DNA of 32,907 bases from Nitriliruptoria bacterium (GTDB lineage Bacteria; Actinomycetota; Nitriliruptoria; Euzebyales; Egibacteraceae), in contig PUKE01000124.1 in assembly GCA_003550425.1 (NCBI GenBank), forward strand, positions 1 to 32,907, given 5' to 3'. The position numbers were made by a program, and so were the translations under genes. The notes under the pieces are model-generated. The model was given only the letters and a program-made list of their open reading frames with translations, searched no databases and was not told the origin of the DNA. Positions 7,577-17,068 of this stretch are shown here, in pieces; positions within the stretch are counted from its first letter, which is position 1; each line of letters begins with the position of its first letter.

Positions 7577-9244
7577 GTGCTCGATGAGCTGCACATCCGC
7601 GGGCTCGGGGTCATCGACGAGGTCACCGTCCCCCTCGCCCCCGGCCTGACCGTGGTGACCGGGGAGACGGGGGCCGGCAAGACCATGGTCGTGGCGGCCC
7701 TGGAGCTGCTGCGCGGCGCCCGGGCCGACGGCGACCAGATCCGCGCCGGGTCCTCGCGCGCCCTGATCGAGGCGCGGCTGGACCCGGCCCCGCCTGCGGC
7801 GCACGAGTGGCTCGAGGACGACGACGACGCGCTGGTCGTCTCCCGCGAGCTCGCCGCCGGGGCGGAGGGGTCGGTGCGCAGCCGGGCGCGCCTGGGCGGC
7901 CGGCTGGCGCCGGTGTCGGCGCTGGCCGAGACCGTCGGCGAGCGCGTCGACGTGCACGCCCAGAGCGACCAGGTGCGCCTGGCCGACGAGGCGCGCCAGC
8001 GCGCGCTGCTCGACCAGGTCGGAGGCGCCGAGGTGGCCCAGCGGCGCGAGGCCTATGCGCAGGCCTACGAGGCGTGGCGCGCCGCCGACGCCGAGCTGCA
8101 CGCGCTGCGCACCGACGCGCGCGAGCGGGCACGCGAGCTCGACCGGCTGCGCTTCGAGCTCGACGAGATCGACGCCGTCGCGCCCGAGGCCGGCGAGGAG
8201 GAGGCGCTGGACGCCGAGCTCGCGCGGCTCGAGCATGCCGCGGCGCTGACCGAGGCGGGGCAGCGCGCGGCCGAGGCGATCAGCGGCGAGGGCGCGGCCC
8301 GCGACGCGCTGGGCGGCGCGCTCGGCGCGCTGCGCGAGGTCGGTGGCATCGACGCCGAGCTGGACGCCCTCGCCGAGCGCGCCGAGGGCCTCGCGGCCGA
8401 GGCGCAGGACCTGGCCATGGCTCTGCGCCGCCACGCGGAGGCCGTCGAGCTCGATCCCGAGCGCCTCGAGCGGCTCCGTGAGCGCAAGGCCGCGCTCGCG
8501 GGGCTCTGCCGCAAGTACGGGCCGGACGCGGCGGCGGTCGCCGCGTACGCCGAGCAGGTCCGCGAGCGCGTCGAGCGCCTCGAGGGCGGCGAGGAGCGCG
8601 CCGAGCAGCTGGCCGCGGAGGTCGAGCAGGCCCGCGCCGCGCGCGACGAGGCCGCCGAGGCGCTGTCGGCCGCGCGCGGGCGGGCGGGGGAGCGGCTGGC
8701 CTCCGAGGTCGAGCGCCATCTCGCCGACCTCGCCATGGACGGGGCGCGCTTCCACGTTGAGCTGACCCCGGTGGACCCCGGTCCCACCGGCGCCGACCGC
8801 GTCGCCTTCGTGCTCGCCGCCAACCCTGGCGAGCCCGCGCTGCCGCTGGCCAAGGCCGCCAGCGGGGGCGAGCGCAGCCGCGTCGCCCTCGCGGTGCGGC
8901 TGGCGCTGGCCGACGCCGACGACACGCCGGTGCTCGTCTTCGACGAGGTCGACGCCGGCATCGGCGGCGCGGTGGCCACCGAGGTGGGCCGCAAGCTCGC
9001 GCGCCTGGCCCAAGGACGACAGGTGCTGTGCGTGACCCATCTCGCCCAGCTCGCCGCCTTCGCCGACGTGCACCTCGTGGTGCGCAAGGCCACCACCGAC
9101 GACCAGCGCACCCGGGCCGAGGTCGAGGCCCTCGACGAGCCGGACCGCGTCACCGAGCTGTCGCGCATGCTGTCGGGCGCGGTGGACAGCGAGCTGGCAG
9201 CGGGCCACGCCGCCGAGCTGCTCGCGGCAGCGCGGGCCGACTGA
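7577..9244 (+). CDS. recN: DNA repair protein RecN
   Basis: The protein has 555 residues and is an SMC-like ATPase of double-strand break repair. Walker A is GETGAGKT (29-36). The long middle section is coiled coil, rich in A, E and R with heptad spacing. The ABC signature is ASGGERSRVALAVRLAL and Walker B is VLVFDEVDAGIGG, followed by the H-loop VTHLAQLAA. The GTG at 7577 is chosen because AAGGAG lies 5 nt upstream and the protein then begins MLDELHIRGLGVI, as RecN usually does. An upstream ATG in frame at 7517 precedes the probable -10 box and is less likely. Confidence 0.95.
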   Translation: MLDELHIRGLGVIDEVTVPLAPGLTVVTGETGAGKTMVVAALELLRGARADGDQIRAGSSRALIEARLDPAPPAAHEWLEDDDDALVVSRELAAGAEGSVRSRARLGGRLAPVSALAETVGERVDVHAQSDQVRLADEARQRALLDQVGGAEVAQRREAYAQAYEAWRAADAELHALRTDARERARELDRLRFELDEIDAVAPEAGEEEALDAELARLEHAAALTEAGQRAAEAISGEGAARDALGGALGALREVGGIDAELDALAERAEGLAAEAQDLAMALRRHAEAVELDPERLERLRERKAALAGLCRKYGPDAAAVAAYAEQVRERVERLEGGEERAEQLAAEVEQARAARDEAAEALSAARGRAGERLASEVERHLADLAMDGARFHVELTPVDPGPTGADRVAFVLAANPGEPALPLAKAASGGERSRVALAVRLALADADDTPVLVFDEVDAGIGGAVATEVGRKLARLAQGRQVLCVTHLAQLAAFADVHLVVRKATTDDQRTRAEVEALDEPDRVTELSRMLSGAVDSELAAGHAAELLAAARAD

Positions 9245-9256
9245 CGCGCCAGGGCG

Positions 9257-9298
9257 CGGGCACGACCACCCGCCGCCTCGCGTGGGCGGCCGTGCCCG
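9257..9298. terminator. Hairpin between convergent recN and the DUF2510/DUF805 gene
   Basis: Arms at 9257-9271 and 9284-9298 pair over 15 positions with two mismatches (A opposite C) in the rightward RNA. In the leftward RNA the same two positions become G-U pairs, so the stem is complete there. The loop is 12 nt. Its place between two convergent genes fits a bidirectional terminator. Confidence 0.65.
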
Positions 9299-9315
9299 AG
9301 GCCGCCTGGGGTGGG

Positions 9316-10248
9316 TCAGCCTGCCGCGCCGGTCGGGCTGGTCGGCGCGTGGTGCTGTCCGGGCGGTGGCCCGAACCGGTTCGGTCCGGGGGCGCCGCGG
9401 CGGGCGAGGTGCACCACCAGCGCCACCTGCGCACCGTAGGCGATCGGGTAGGAGAGCCCGACGACGATCGTGCCAAAGCCCAGGCCCATCCACGTGCCCA
9501 TCGTGGGCTCCATGAACATGGGTGACACGGCGGGGCCGCTCACGCCGATCACCACCGCTCCGAGGATGAGCAGCGCCAGGCCGCCGAGCGGCGTGAGGAG
9601 CCACAGGCCCGACAGCCCCACGTCGTGGAGCCGTCGCACCGTCACCGACAGCGTCGGCAGGAACAGTGCCAGGACCACCAGCCCGAGCACGACCAGCAAG
9701 GCGAGCTGGCCCCCGCCCATCCCGCCACCGAAGTCGCCCTCGGCCAGCGCGCGACTGGTCCCGACGATGCCGGCGGTGACCTGCAGCAGCACCAGCACAT
9801 AGACGAGCGAGCCAGCCGCGAGGTACCACCACCACAGCTCTGCTCGTGAGGCGCGCGAGCGGAAGTCCACGGGGTTGCTCGCCACCGCGCGCACCGCGTC
9901 GCGCAGCCCGAGACGGGGTGCTGGGGCCGGGTTGGACGAGGCCAAGGGGGCCGGGTTGGACGAGGCCGAGGGGGCCGGGTCGGGGGAGGCCGAGGGGGCC
10001 GGGTTGGACGCGGCCGAGGGGGCCGGTTCGGACGCGGCCGAGGGGGCCGGGTCGGACGAGGCCGAGGGGGCCGGGTCGGACGCGGCCGAGGGGGCCGGGT
10101 CGGACGAGGCCAAGGGGGCCGGGTCGGACGAGGCGCGGACCGGCTCGCCGGTCGGGGGCGCCTGGAGCGACCAGCCCTCGCCGTCCCACCACCGCAGTCG
10201 CGTGGGATCGTCGGGGTCGGTGTACCAGCCTGGCGGTGGCAGCGTCAT
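9316..10248 (-). CDS. DUF2510-repeat-DUF805 membrane protein
   Basis: The protein has 310 residues. Residues about 4-30 are a DUF2510 domain (PPPGWYTDP...LRWWDGEGW). Residues about 43-115 are nine tandem copies of an eight-residue unit like SSDPAPSA. The rest is a DUF805 domain with about four membrane segments, starting near NPVDFRSRASRAELWWWYL and including LSVTVRRLHDVGLSGLW. The ATG at 10248 has GAGGGG upstream; the ATG at 10266 has none. The gene occupies the place that Rv1697 and mctB hold between recN and pyrG in M. tuberculosis. Function is unknown. DUF2510 is thought to be a small surface or protein-contact module. Confidence 0.88.
   Translation of the reverse strand: MTLPPPGWYTDPDDPTRLRWWDGEGWSLQAPPTGEPVRASSDPAPLASSDPAPSAASDPAPSASSDPAPSAASEPAPSAASNPAPSASPDPAPSASSNPAPLASSNPAPAPRLGLRDAVRAVASNPVDFRSRASRAELWWWYLAAGSLVYVLVLLQVTAGIVGTSRALAEGDFGGGMGGGQLALLVVLGLVVLALFLPTLSVTVRRLHDVGLSGLWLLTPLGGLALLILGAVVIGVSGPAVSPMFMEPTMGTWMGLGFGTIVVGLSYPIAYGAQVALVVHLARRGAPGPNRFGPPPGQHHAPTSPTGAAG
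9926..10141 (+). repeat. Nine-copy 24-bp tandem repeat inside the DUF2510/DUF805 gene
   Basis: The unit read on the plus strand is close to GCCGGGTCGGACGAGGCC plus AAGGGG or GAGGGG, in phase over nine copies (216 bp). On the minus strand each copy encodes eight residues such as SSDPAPSA. Copies differ by one to four bases, mainly TTG/TCG and GAC/GAC-GCG choices. The 24-bp length keeps the reading frame when copies are gained or lost. Confidence 0.92.
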
Positions 10249-10295
10249 CGTGGGCACCCCTCTCATCGTCGCTTGGCGCCCATGGCCCAGGGTGA

Positions 10296-12179
<1,884 letters not shown>

Positions 12180-12200
12180 GCCCCCGGCGACATCCGCACG

Positions 12201-12228
12201 TTGCCCTGCCATCCGCGGTGGGTATCGC
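12201..12228 (+). promoter_or_regulatory. Possible promoter of the redoxin gene (TTGCCC-16-TATCGC)
   Basis: TTGCCC at 12201-12206 and TATCGC at 12223-12228 are spaced 16 nt apart, 50 nt before the redoxin ATG. This would place the start point in the short gap after pyrG. Confidence 0.45.
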
Positions 12229-12278
12229 TGGCCGAGGCGTGGCCCACCCGACCAACGCCGACCACACGGAGGACCACC

Positions 12279-12863
12279 ATGGCCGAGCAGTCCGTCATGC
12301 TGCCCCTGGGCACCATCGCGCCCGACTTCTCGCTGCCCGACCTCGACGGCCGTCAGGTCACCCTCGACGACGTCGCGGGCACCCACGGCACGCTCGTGAT
12401 GTTCCTGTGCGTGCACTGCCCGTTCGTCAAGCACGTGCAGGACGAGCTGGCGCGCCTGACCGCCACCTACGCCGAGCGCGGCATCGGCGTGGTCGGCATC
12501 AACGCCAACAGCCTGGAGACCCACCCCCAGGACGGGCCCGAGCACATGCGCGAGCAGGCGCGCGAGGTCGGCTTCGCCTTCCCCTACCTGCGCGACGACA
12601 GCCAGGAGGTCGCCAAGGCCTATCGGGCCGCCTGCACCCCCGACTTCTACGTGTTCGACGCCGACCGGGCGCTCGTCTACCGCGGGCAGCTCGATGACGC
12701 GCGCCCCGGCAACGACCAGCCGGTCGACGGGCGCGACCTGCGGGCCGCGCTGGACGCGCTGCTGGCCGGCGAGCCGGTCCCCGCCGACCAGCGGCCGTCG
12801 ATGGGCTGCAACGTGAAGTGGACGCCCGGCAACGAGCCCGCCTACGCCGGGGGCGCGGCCTAG
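12279..12863 (+). CDS. Thioredoxin-like redoxin (AhpC/TSA-type) protein
   Basis: The protein has 194 residues with a thioredoxin fold. GTIAPDFSLPDLDG is the usual redoxin N-terminus. The active site is C44-V-H-C47 followed by PFVKH. A C-T-P stretch (119-121) gives the cis-proline loop, and the typical end SMGCNVKWTPGNEP holds C177. The subfamily normally reads CNHCP, so the V is a mild change. It is likely a cytoplasmic thiol oxidoreductase or peroxidase; no signal peptide is seen. GGAGGA lies just before the ATG. Its TAG stop shares the bases CTAG with the stop of the convergent transporter gene. Confidence 0.9.
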   Translation: MAEQSVMLPLGTIAPDFSLPDLDGRQVTLDDVAGTHGTLVMFLCVHCPFVKHVQDELARLTATYAERGIGVVGINANSLETHPQDGPEHMREQAREVGFAFPYLRDDSQEVAKAYRAACTPDFYVFDADRALVYRGQLDDARPGNDQPVDGRDLRAALDALLAGEPVPADQRPSMGCNVKWTPGNEPAYAGGAA

Positions 12864-13759
12864 CGGCGCACCGACAGCACCACGAGCCCGGCGAGCACTG
12901 CCAGCCCGCCGACGAGCTCGAGGGCGGTGAGGCGCTCGGCGAGCAGGCCGACGCCGAGCACCGCCGCGGTCAGCGGCTCGGCGAGCGTCAGGGTCGCGGC
13001 GCTGCCCGCGCTGACGTGCGCCAGGCCCCGTCCGAACAGCGCGTACGCGGCCGCGGTGGCGATCGCGGCGATCCAGCCGATCGCGGCGAGCCCCGGGGCC
13101 TGGCCGAGCCACGTCCACGGGGCGTCGGTGAGCGCGGTGAGCGCCACGGCGACGGGCACGAGCAGCGCGCCGGTGGTCCCGAGCAGCCAGCCCATCGTGG
13201 CCACCGGGTCCGCCCCAGCGGTCAGGACGCGGCGGCTCGCGACCGCGAAGCTCGCGAACGACGCGCCAGCGAGCAGGCCGGCGCCAAGGCCGGGGAGATC
13301 GGCCGCGGCGGCCGGGTCGTCGTCGGCCAGCAGCACCACCACGCCGGCGACGGCCAGCGCCGTCGCCGGCCACCAGCGGCGCTCCGGCGCCACCCCGAGC
13401 GCGAGACGCTCCACGGCGCCGGCGAACACCGGGCCGCTGCCGATCGCCACCGCGGTGCCCAGCGCCACGCCGAGGCGGCCGATCGCGGCGAAGTAGCCGA
13501 CCTGGAACAGCGCCATCGCGACCGCGGCCAGCCCCGCGGCCGCGCGTGGCCGCGGCGGCGCCCCGGTCCCGCCGGTCGCCCCCGCCAGCGCCAGCAGCAG
13601 CGTCGCCCCGACCAGCATGCGCAGCGTCGCCACCTGCCAGGGCTCGGCCGCCGCGGGCCCGAGCGCCAGCGCGGTGCCCGCGGTGCCCCACAGCGTCGCG
13701 CCGGCCAGCACCAGCCCGCGCCCGCTCGCGGCGTCGTACCTGGCTGGCGCGGTCCTCAC
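12860..13759 (-). CDS. EamA/DMT family transporter
   Basis: The protein has 299 residues with ten hydrophobic segments in two halves, as in drug/metabolite exporters of the RhaT/EamA type. The first half begins LVLAGATLWGTAGTALAL, and the second half begins near LGAGLLAGASFASFAVASRRVL and contains LTLAEPLTAAVLGVGLLAERLT, a hallmark of the family. The GTG at 13759 is chosen because it gives the usual short lead before the first segment; a GTG about 13 codons inside is possible. The substrate is unknown. It is convergent with the redoxin gene (4-nt overlap of stops) and divergent from the CsaA-like gene. Confidence 0.88.
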   Translation of the reverse strand: MRTAPARYDAASGRGLVLAGATLWGTAGTALALGPAAAEPWQVATLRMLVGATLLLALAGATGGTGAPPRPRAAAGLAAVAMALFQVGYFAAIGRLGVALGTAVAIGSGPVFAGAVERLALGVAPERRWWPATALAVAGVVVLLADDDPAAAADLPGLGAGLLAGASFASFAVASRRVLTAGADPVATMGWLLGTTGALLVPVAVALTALTDAPWTWLGQAPGLAAIGWIAAIATAAAYALFGRGLAHVSAGSAATLTLAEPLTAAVLGVGLLAERLTALELVGGLAVLAGLVVLSVRR

Positions 13760-13797
13760 CTCCCACGGGCAGCGCCGGCGAGCGCATCGGGCGTGCG

Positions 13798-13826
13798 TTG
13801 ACGAGTGCCGGGTCGGGCCGCAGGAT
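13798..13826 (+). promoter_or_regulatory. Possible promoter of the CsaA-like gene (TTGACG-17-CAGGAT)
   Basis: TTGACG is a near-consensus -35 box. The hexamer 17 nt downstream is CAGGAT, a weak -10 box, followed by AGCC. The ATG of the CsaA-like gene lies 48 nt further on. Confidence 0.45.
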
Positions 13827-13873
13827 AGCCGCGGTCCCGCGCGCCCCCGGCGCGCTCGCCGCTGGAGGAGCCC

Positions 13874-14248
13874 ATGGCCCACGAGCCCCACGACCCCGCC
13901 GCCCTGCCGCGCCAGGAGCCGGTCGACCCTGCCACGCTGGCCGCGCTGGACCTGCGGGTGGGGCGGGTGGTGGCCGTCGAGCCGTTCCCGGAGGCGCGCA
14001 CGCCGGCCCTCAAGCTCTGGGTCGACTTCGGGCCGGCGGTGGGCACGCTTGCCACGAGCGCCCAGATCACCAACTACGCGCCACAGGAGCTGCAGGACCG
14101 GCTGGTGGTCGGCGCGATCAACCTGGGGGACAAGCGCATCGCGGGGTTCACCAGCCAGTTCCTGGTCCTCGGCGGCCTGGAGCCCGACGGCACCGTGCGC
14201 CTGCTGTCGGTCGACCCTGGCGTGGACCCTGGCGCGCCCGTGGCCTAG
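13874..14248 (+). CDS. CsaA-like tRNA-binding domain protein
   Basis: The protein has 124 residues. After a 20-residue lead it follows the CsaA pattern through its length: LDLRVGRVVAVEPFPEARTPALKLWVDFG, then SAQITNY, then LQDRLVVGAINLGDKRIAGFTSQFLVLGG. This is the EMAP-II/tRNA-binding OB fold also found at the end of methionyl-tRNA synthetase. CsaA of Bacillus was described as a secretion-related chaperone; binding of tRNA is a property of the fold. GGAGGAG lies just before the ATG. It lies 51 nt upstream of the Nudix gene in the same direction. Confidence 0.9.
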   Translation: MAHEPHDPAALPRQEPVDPATLAALDLRVGRVVAVEPFPEARTPALKLWVDFGPAVGTLATSAQITNYAPQELQDRLVVGAINLGDKRIAGFTSQFLVLGGLEPDGTVRLLSVDPGVDPGAPVA

Positions 14249-14299
14249 CGCCCGGCCTCCCGCCCCGCCGATCCTCCCGATCCCCGACAGGAGCCCGTC

Positions 14300-14848
14300 A
14301 TGCACGTCGAGGTCCTCGAGTCCGCGATCCTCCTGGAGGGCTTTCGCTCTCGGGTGCGCAACGACACGGTGCGCTTCCCCGATGGGAGCGTGGCCCCGCG
14401 CGAGGTGATCGAGCACCTGGACGCCGTGGCGATGGTGCCGCTGCACGACGACGGGACGGTCACGCTCCTGCGCCACCACCGCCACCCCCTGGGAGCGGAG
14501 GTCCTGGAGGTGCCCGCCGGCGTGCTCGACGTCCCCGGGGAGGACCCGGCCGACGCCGCGCGCCGCGAGCTCGCCGAGGAGGTGGGCCTGGCCGCCGAGG
14601 CGCTGACCCACCTGACGACCTTCGCCAACTCCCCGGGCTGGACCGACGAGATCACGACCGTCTACCTCGCCACCGGGCTCGACGCGGCGCCGGCGCCGCC
14701 AGGGTTCGTCGCCGAGGGCGAGGAGGCGGGGATGCGCGTCGAGCGCCTGCCGGTAGCCGAGGCCATCGCCGCGGTGCGTGCCGAGCGCTCCGACGCCAAG
14801 ACGCTGATCGGGCTGCTGCTGGCCGCGGAGACCCTCGGGCAGCGCTGA
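14300..14848 (+). CDS. Nudix hydrolase, ADP-ribose pyrophosphatase type
   Basis: The protein has 182 residues. The Nudix box lies at about 74-97: GVLDVPGEDPADAARRELAEEVGL. It has one residue more than the classical G-x5-E spacing, as in the actinobacterial ADP-ribose pyrophosphatase group to which Rv1700 belongs. The lead-in sequence LEVPAG and the following FANSPGWTDEITTVYLA also match that group. It probably splits ADP-ribose into AMP and ribose 5-phosphate. AGGAG lies 6 nt upstream of the ATG. It sits in the expected place between pyrG and xerD. Confidence 0.92.
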   Translation: MHVEVLESAILLEGFRSRVRNDTVRFPDGSVAPREVIEHLDAVAMVPLHDDGTVTLLRHHRHPLGAEVLEVPAGVLDVPGEDPADAARRELAEEVGLAAEALTHLTTFANSPGWTDEITTVYLATGLDAAPAPPGFVAEGEEAGMRVERLPVAEAIAAVRAERSDAKTLIGLLLAAETLGQR

Positions 14849-14885
14849 GGGGCCTCGTGGCCGCGGCCGGGGGGACGGGCGGCCC

Positions 14886-14912
14886 GGCGCGGCAGGGCCC
14901 GCGCCGCCCTTT
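14886..14912 (+). terminator. Hairpin terminator after the Nudix gene
   Basis: A 7-bp GGCGCGG/CCGCGCC stem with a 6-nt loop can be extended by GGGC/GCCC with a bulge. It is followed by TTT. It lies between the Nudix stop and the ald promoter. Confidence 0.55.
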
Positions 14913-14934
14913 CGGGGATCCGGGCGGCGCCCAC

Positions 14935-14940
14935 TAGACT
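14935..14940 (+). promoter_or_regulatory. -10 box TAGACT for ald
   Basis: TAGACT lies 51 nt before the ald ATG. TTCGGG sits 18 nt upstream as a fair -35 candidate. It directly follows the terminator of the Nudix gene, so ald-xerD-deoA is likely one new transcript. Confidence 0.55.
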
Positions 14941-14991
14941 CGCGGGCGCTCGCGGCAGTCACCGGCGACCCGCCGCGGGAGTGGAGCCACG

Positions 14992-16119
14992 ATGCGCATC
15001 GGAGTGCCGACCGAGACCAAGCCCGGCGAGCATCGGGTGGCGATCACCCCCGCGGGCGTGCGCGAGCTGACGCTGGCGGGCCACGACGTGGGCGTGCAGT
15101 CGGGCGCCGGCGAGGGATCCTCGCTCACCGACGCCGACTACCAGCGCGCGGGCGGCAGGATCGTCCCGGACGCGGCGACGACCTGGGGCGAGGCCGACCT
15201 CGTGCTCAAGGTCAAGGACCCCACGCCAGAGGAGCTCGGCCACCTGCGCCCCGACCTCACGCTGTTCACGTTCCTGCACCTGGCGGCCCACGAGGGGCTG
15301 ACCGAGGCGCTGGCCGCGTCGGGCTGCACGGCCCTGGCCTACGAGACCGTGCGTGACGCCCACGGCGGCCTGCCGCTGCTCGCGCCGATGAGCGAGGTCG
15401 CCGGGCGCATGGCCACCCAGGTCGGGGCGCACCTCCTGGCGGCGCCCGCGGGCGGGCGCGGCGTGCTGCTCGGCGGGGTGTCGGGGGTGATGCCGGCCCA
15501 CGTGGTGGTCATCGGCGCCGGCAGCAGCGGTCACAACGCGGCGTGGGTGGCCGCGGGGATGGAGGCCGACGTCACCGTGCTCGACATCGACGTGGGCACG
15601 CTGCGCGGCATCGACCAGATCCAGCAGGGCCGCGTGCGCACGCTGACCTCGAACCAGCTGACCCTGGAGGAGCAGGTCGCCCTCGCCGACCTCGTCATCG
15701 GCGCGGTCCTCGTGCCCGGCGCGCGTGCGCCGGTGCTGATCACCCGCGAGATGGTGGCCTCCATGCCGCGCGGCAGCGTGCTGGTGGACGTCTCGGTCGA
15801 CCAGGGCGGCTGCGCGGCCACCACGCGGATGACCACCCACGACGACCCCACCTACGAGGTCGACGGCGTCATCCACTACACCGTCGGCAACATGCCCGGC
15901 GCGATGCCGCGCACCTCCACCTATGCCCTGACCAACGTCACCCTGCCCTACGCGCTGCGCCTGGCCGAGCAGGGCGTGCGCGAGGCCTGCGCCGCCGATC
16001 CGGGGCTGGCCGCGGGCGTCAACGTCACCGAGGGGGCCGTGGTCGAGCCGGGCGTCGCGCACGCCCACGGCCTCGCCCACACCCCGCTGGAGCAGGCCTG
16101 GAGTGGCTGGCAGCGCTGA
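14992..16119 (+). CDS. ald: Alanine dehydrogenase
   Basis: The protein has 375 residues and interconverts L-alanine and pyruvate with NAD. It begins [20 protein letters not shown] as usual. The catalytic K75 (VLKVKDP) and H96 (FTFLHLAA) are present. The NAD loop is [14 protein letters not shown] (171-184), and [16 protein letters not shown] near residue 300 is the family signature. It is full length. It is not found at this place in M. tuberculosis. Its last 17 bases overlap the xerD start, so xerD is probably translated from the same message. Confidence 0.97.
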   Translation: MRIGVPTETKPGEHRVAITPAGVRELTLAGHDVGVQSGAGEGSSLTDADYQRAGGRIVPDAATTWGEADLVLKVKDPTPEELGHLRPDLTLFTFLHLAAHEGLTEALAASGCTALAYETVRDAHGGLPLLAPMSEVAGRMATQVGAHLLAAPAGGRGVLLGGVSGVMPAHVVVIGAGSSGHNAAWVAAGMEADVTVLDIDVGTLRGIDQIQQGRVRTLTSNQLTLEEQVALADLVIGAVLVPGARAPVLITREMVASMPRGSVLVDVSVDQGGCAATTRMTTHDDPTYEVDGVIHYTVGNMPGAMPRTSTYALTNVTLPYALRLAEQGVREACAADPGLAAGVNVTEGAVVEPGVAHAHGLAHTPLEQAWSGWQR

Positions 16120-17068
16120 GCGCCCCGCGAGCGGGGCGCTGCCCCGTCACGCCGACCGCTTCCTCGACCACCTGCGGGTCGAGCGGGGCCTGTCGTCCAA
16201 CAGCCTCGCGGCCTACCGCCGCGACCTCGGCCTGTACGGCGCCTACCTCGCCGCCGCCGGGCACGACGACCCGACCGCGCTGACCCGCGAGGACCTCGCG
16301 GCCTTCGTCGCCTGGCTGCGCGCCGACACGCCGGACCGCGCGGCCTACGCCGAGTCCTCGGTCGCGCGCACGCTCGTCGCCGTGCGCGGGCTGCACCGCT
16401 TCCTGGTCGCCGAGGGGCTCGCCGCGTCCGACCCGACCCGCGAGCTGGCCGGCCCGCGCGGCGACCGGCCGCTGCCCAGCGCCCTGCGCGTGGCCGAGGT
16501 CGAGGCGCTGCTGGCCGCGCCCGCTGGCAGCGACCCTCCGGCGCTGCGCGACCGGGCCATGCTCGAGCTGCTGTACGCCACCGGCCTGCGCATCTCCGAG
16601 CTGGTCGGCCTCGACCTCGACGACGTCGACCTGCACGAGCGCGCGGTGCTCGCCCGCGGCAAGGGCGGCCGCGAGCGCGTGGTGCCGCTGGGCCGCGCCG
16701 GGGCGCAGGCCGTGGAGGCCTGGCAGGTCCGAGGTCGTCCCGCCATGGGGCCGCCGCGCGGCCCGGCGCTGCTGGTCAACCAGCGCGGCGGTCGCCTGAC
16801 CCGCCAGGGGGCGTGGAAGCGGCTGAAGCTCCACGCCGAGGCCGTTGGGCTCGCGCAGCGCGTGAGCCCACACACGCTGCGCCACAGCTTCGCCACCCAC
16901 CTGTTGGAGGGCGGCGCCGACGTGCGCCTGGTCCAGGAGCTGCTCGGCCACGCGAGCATCCGCACCACGCAGATCTACACGCTGGTGTCCGACACGCGGC
17001 TGCGGGCGGTCTACGACCTCGCGCACCCGCGGTCGGGCGTGGCCGACGAGCCGTTGGAGCCCTCATGA
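16103..17068 (+). CDS. xerD: Tyrosine recombinase XerD/XerC type
   Basis: The protein has 321 residues. The N-terminal SAM-like DNA-binding domain covers about 12-110 ([23 protein letters not shown]). The catalytic domain has R163 ([11 protein letters not shown]), K187 ([13 protein letters not shown]), H257 and R260 ([27 protein letters not shown]), H283 and Y292 (TTQIYTLV). It acts at the dif site to resolve chromosome dimers. Start GTG at 16103 has GGAG about 10 nt upstream and lies inside ald. The XerD assignment rests on context (next to scpAB, as for Rv1701), since XerC and XerD are hard to tell apart by eye. Confidence 0.92.
   Translation: MAGSAERPASGALPRHADRFLDHLRVERGLSSNSLAAYRRDLGLYGAYLAAAGHDDPTALTREDLAAFVAWLRADTPDRAAYAESSVARTLVAVRGLHRFLVAEGLAASDPTRELAGPRGDRPLPSALRVAEVEALLAAPAGSDPPALRDRAMLELLYATGLRISELVGLDLDDVDLHERAVLARGKGGRERVVPLGRAGAQAVEAWQVRGRPAMGPPRGPALLVNQRGGRLTRQGAWKRLKLHAEAVGLAQRVSPHTLRHSFATHLLEGGADVRLVQELLGHASIRTTQIYTLVSDTRLRAVYDLAHPRSGVADEPLEPS

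Noticed and set aside
14300-14848. Nudix box with one extra residue read as a broken enzyme
   Set aside because: The same spacing is usual in the actinobacterial ADP-ribose pyrophosphatase group, so it is not a defect.
16103-17068. XerD gene as a sign of an integrated mobile element
   Set aside because: It lies in the conserved xerD-scpAB context, with no direct repeats, integrase partner or cargo genes nearby.
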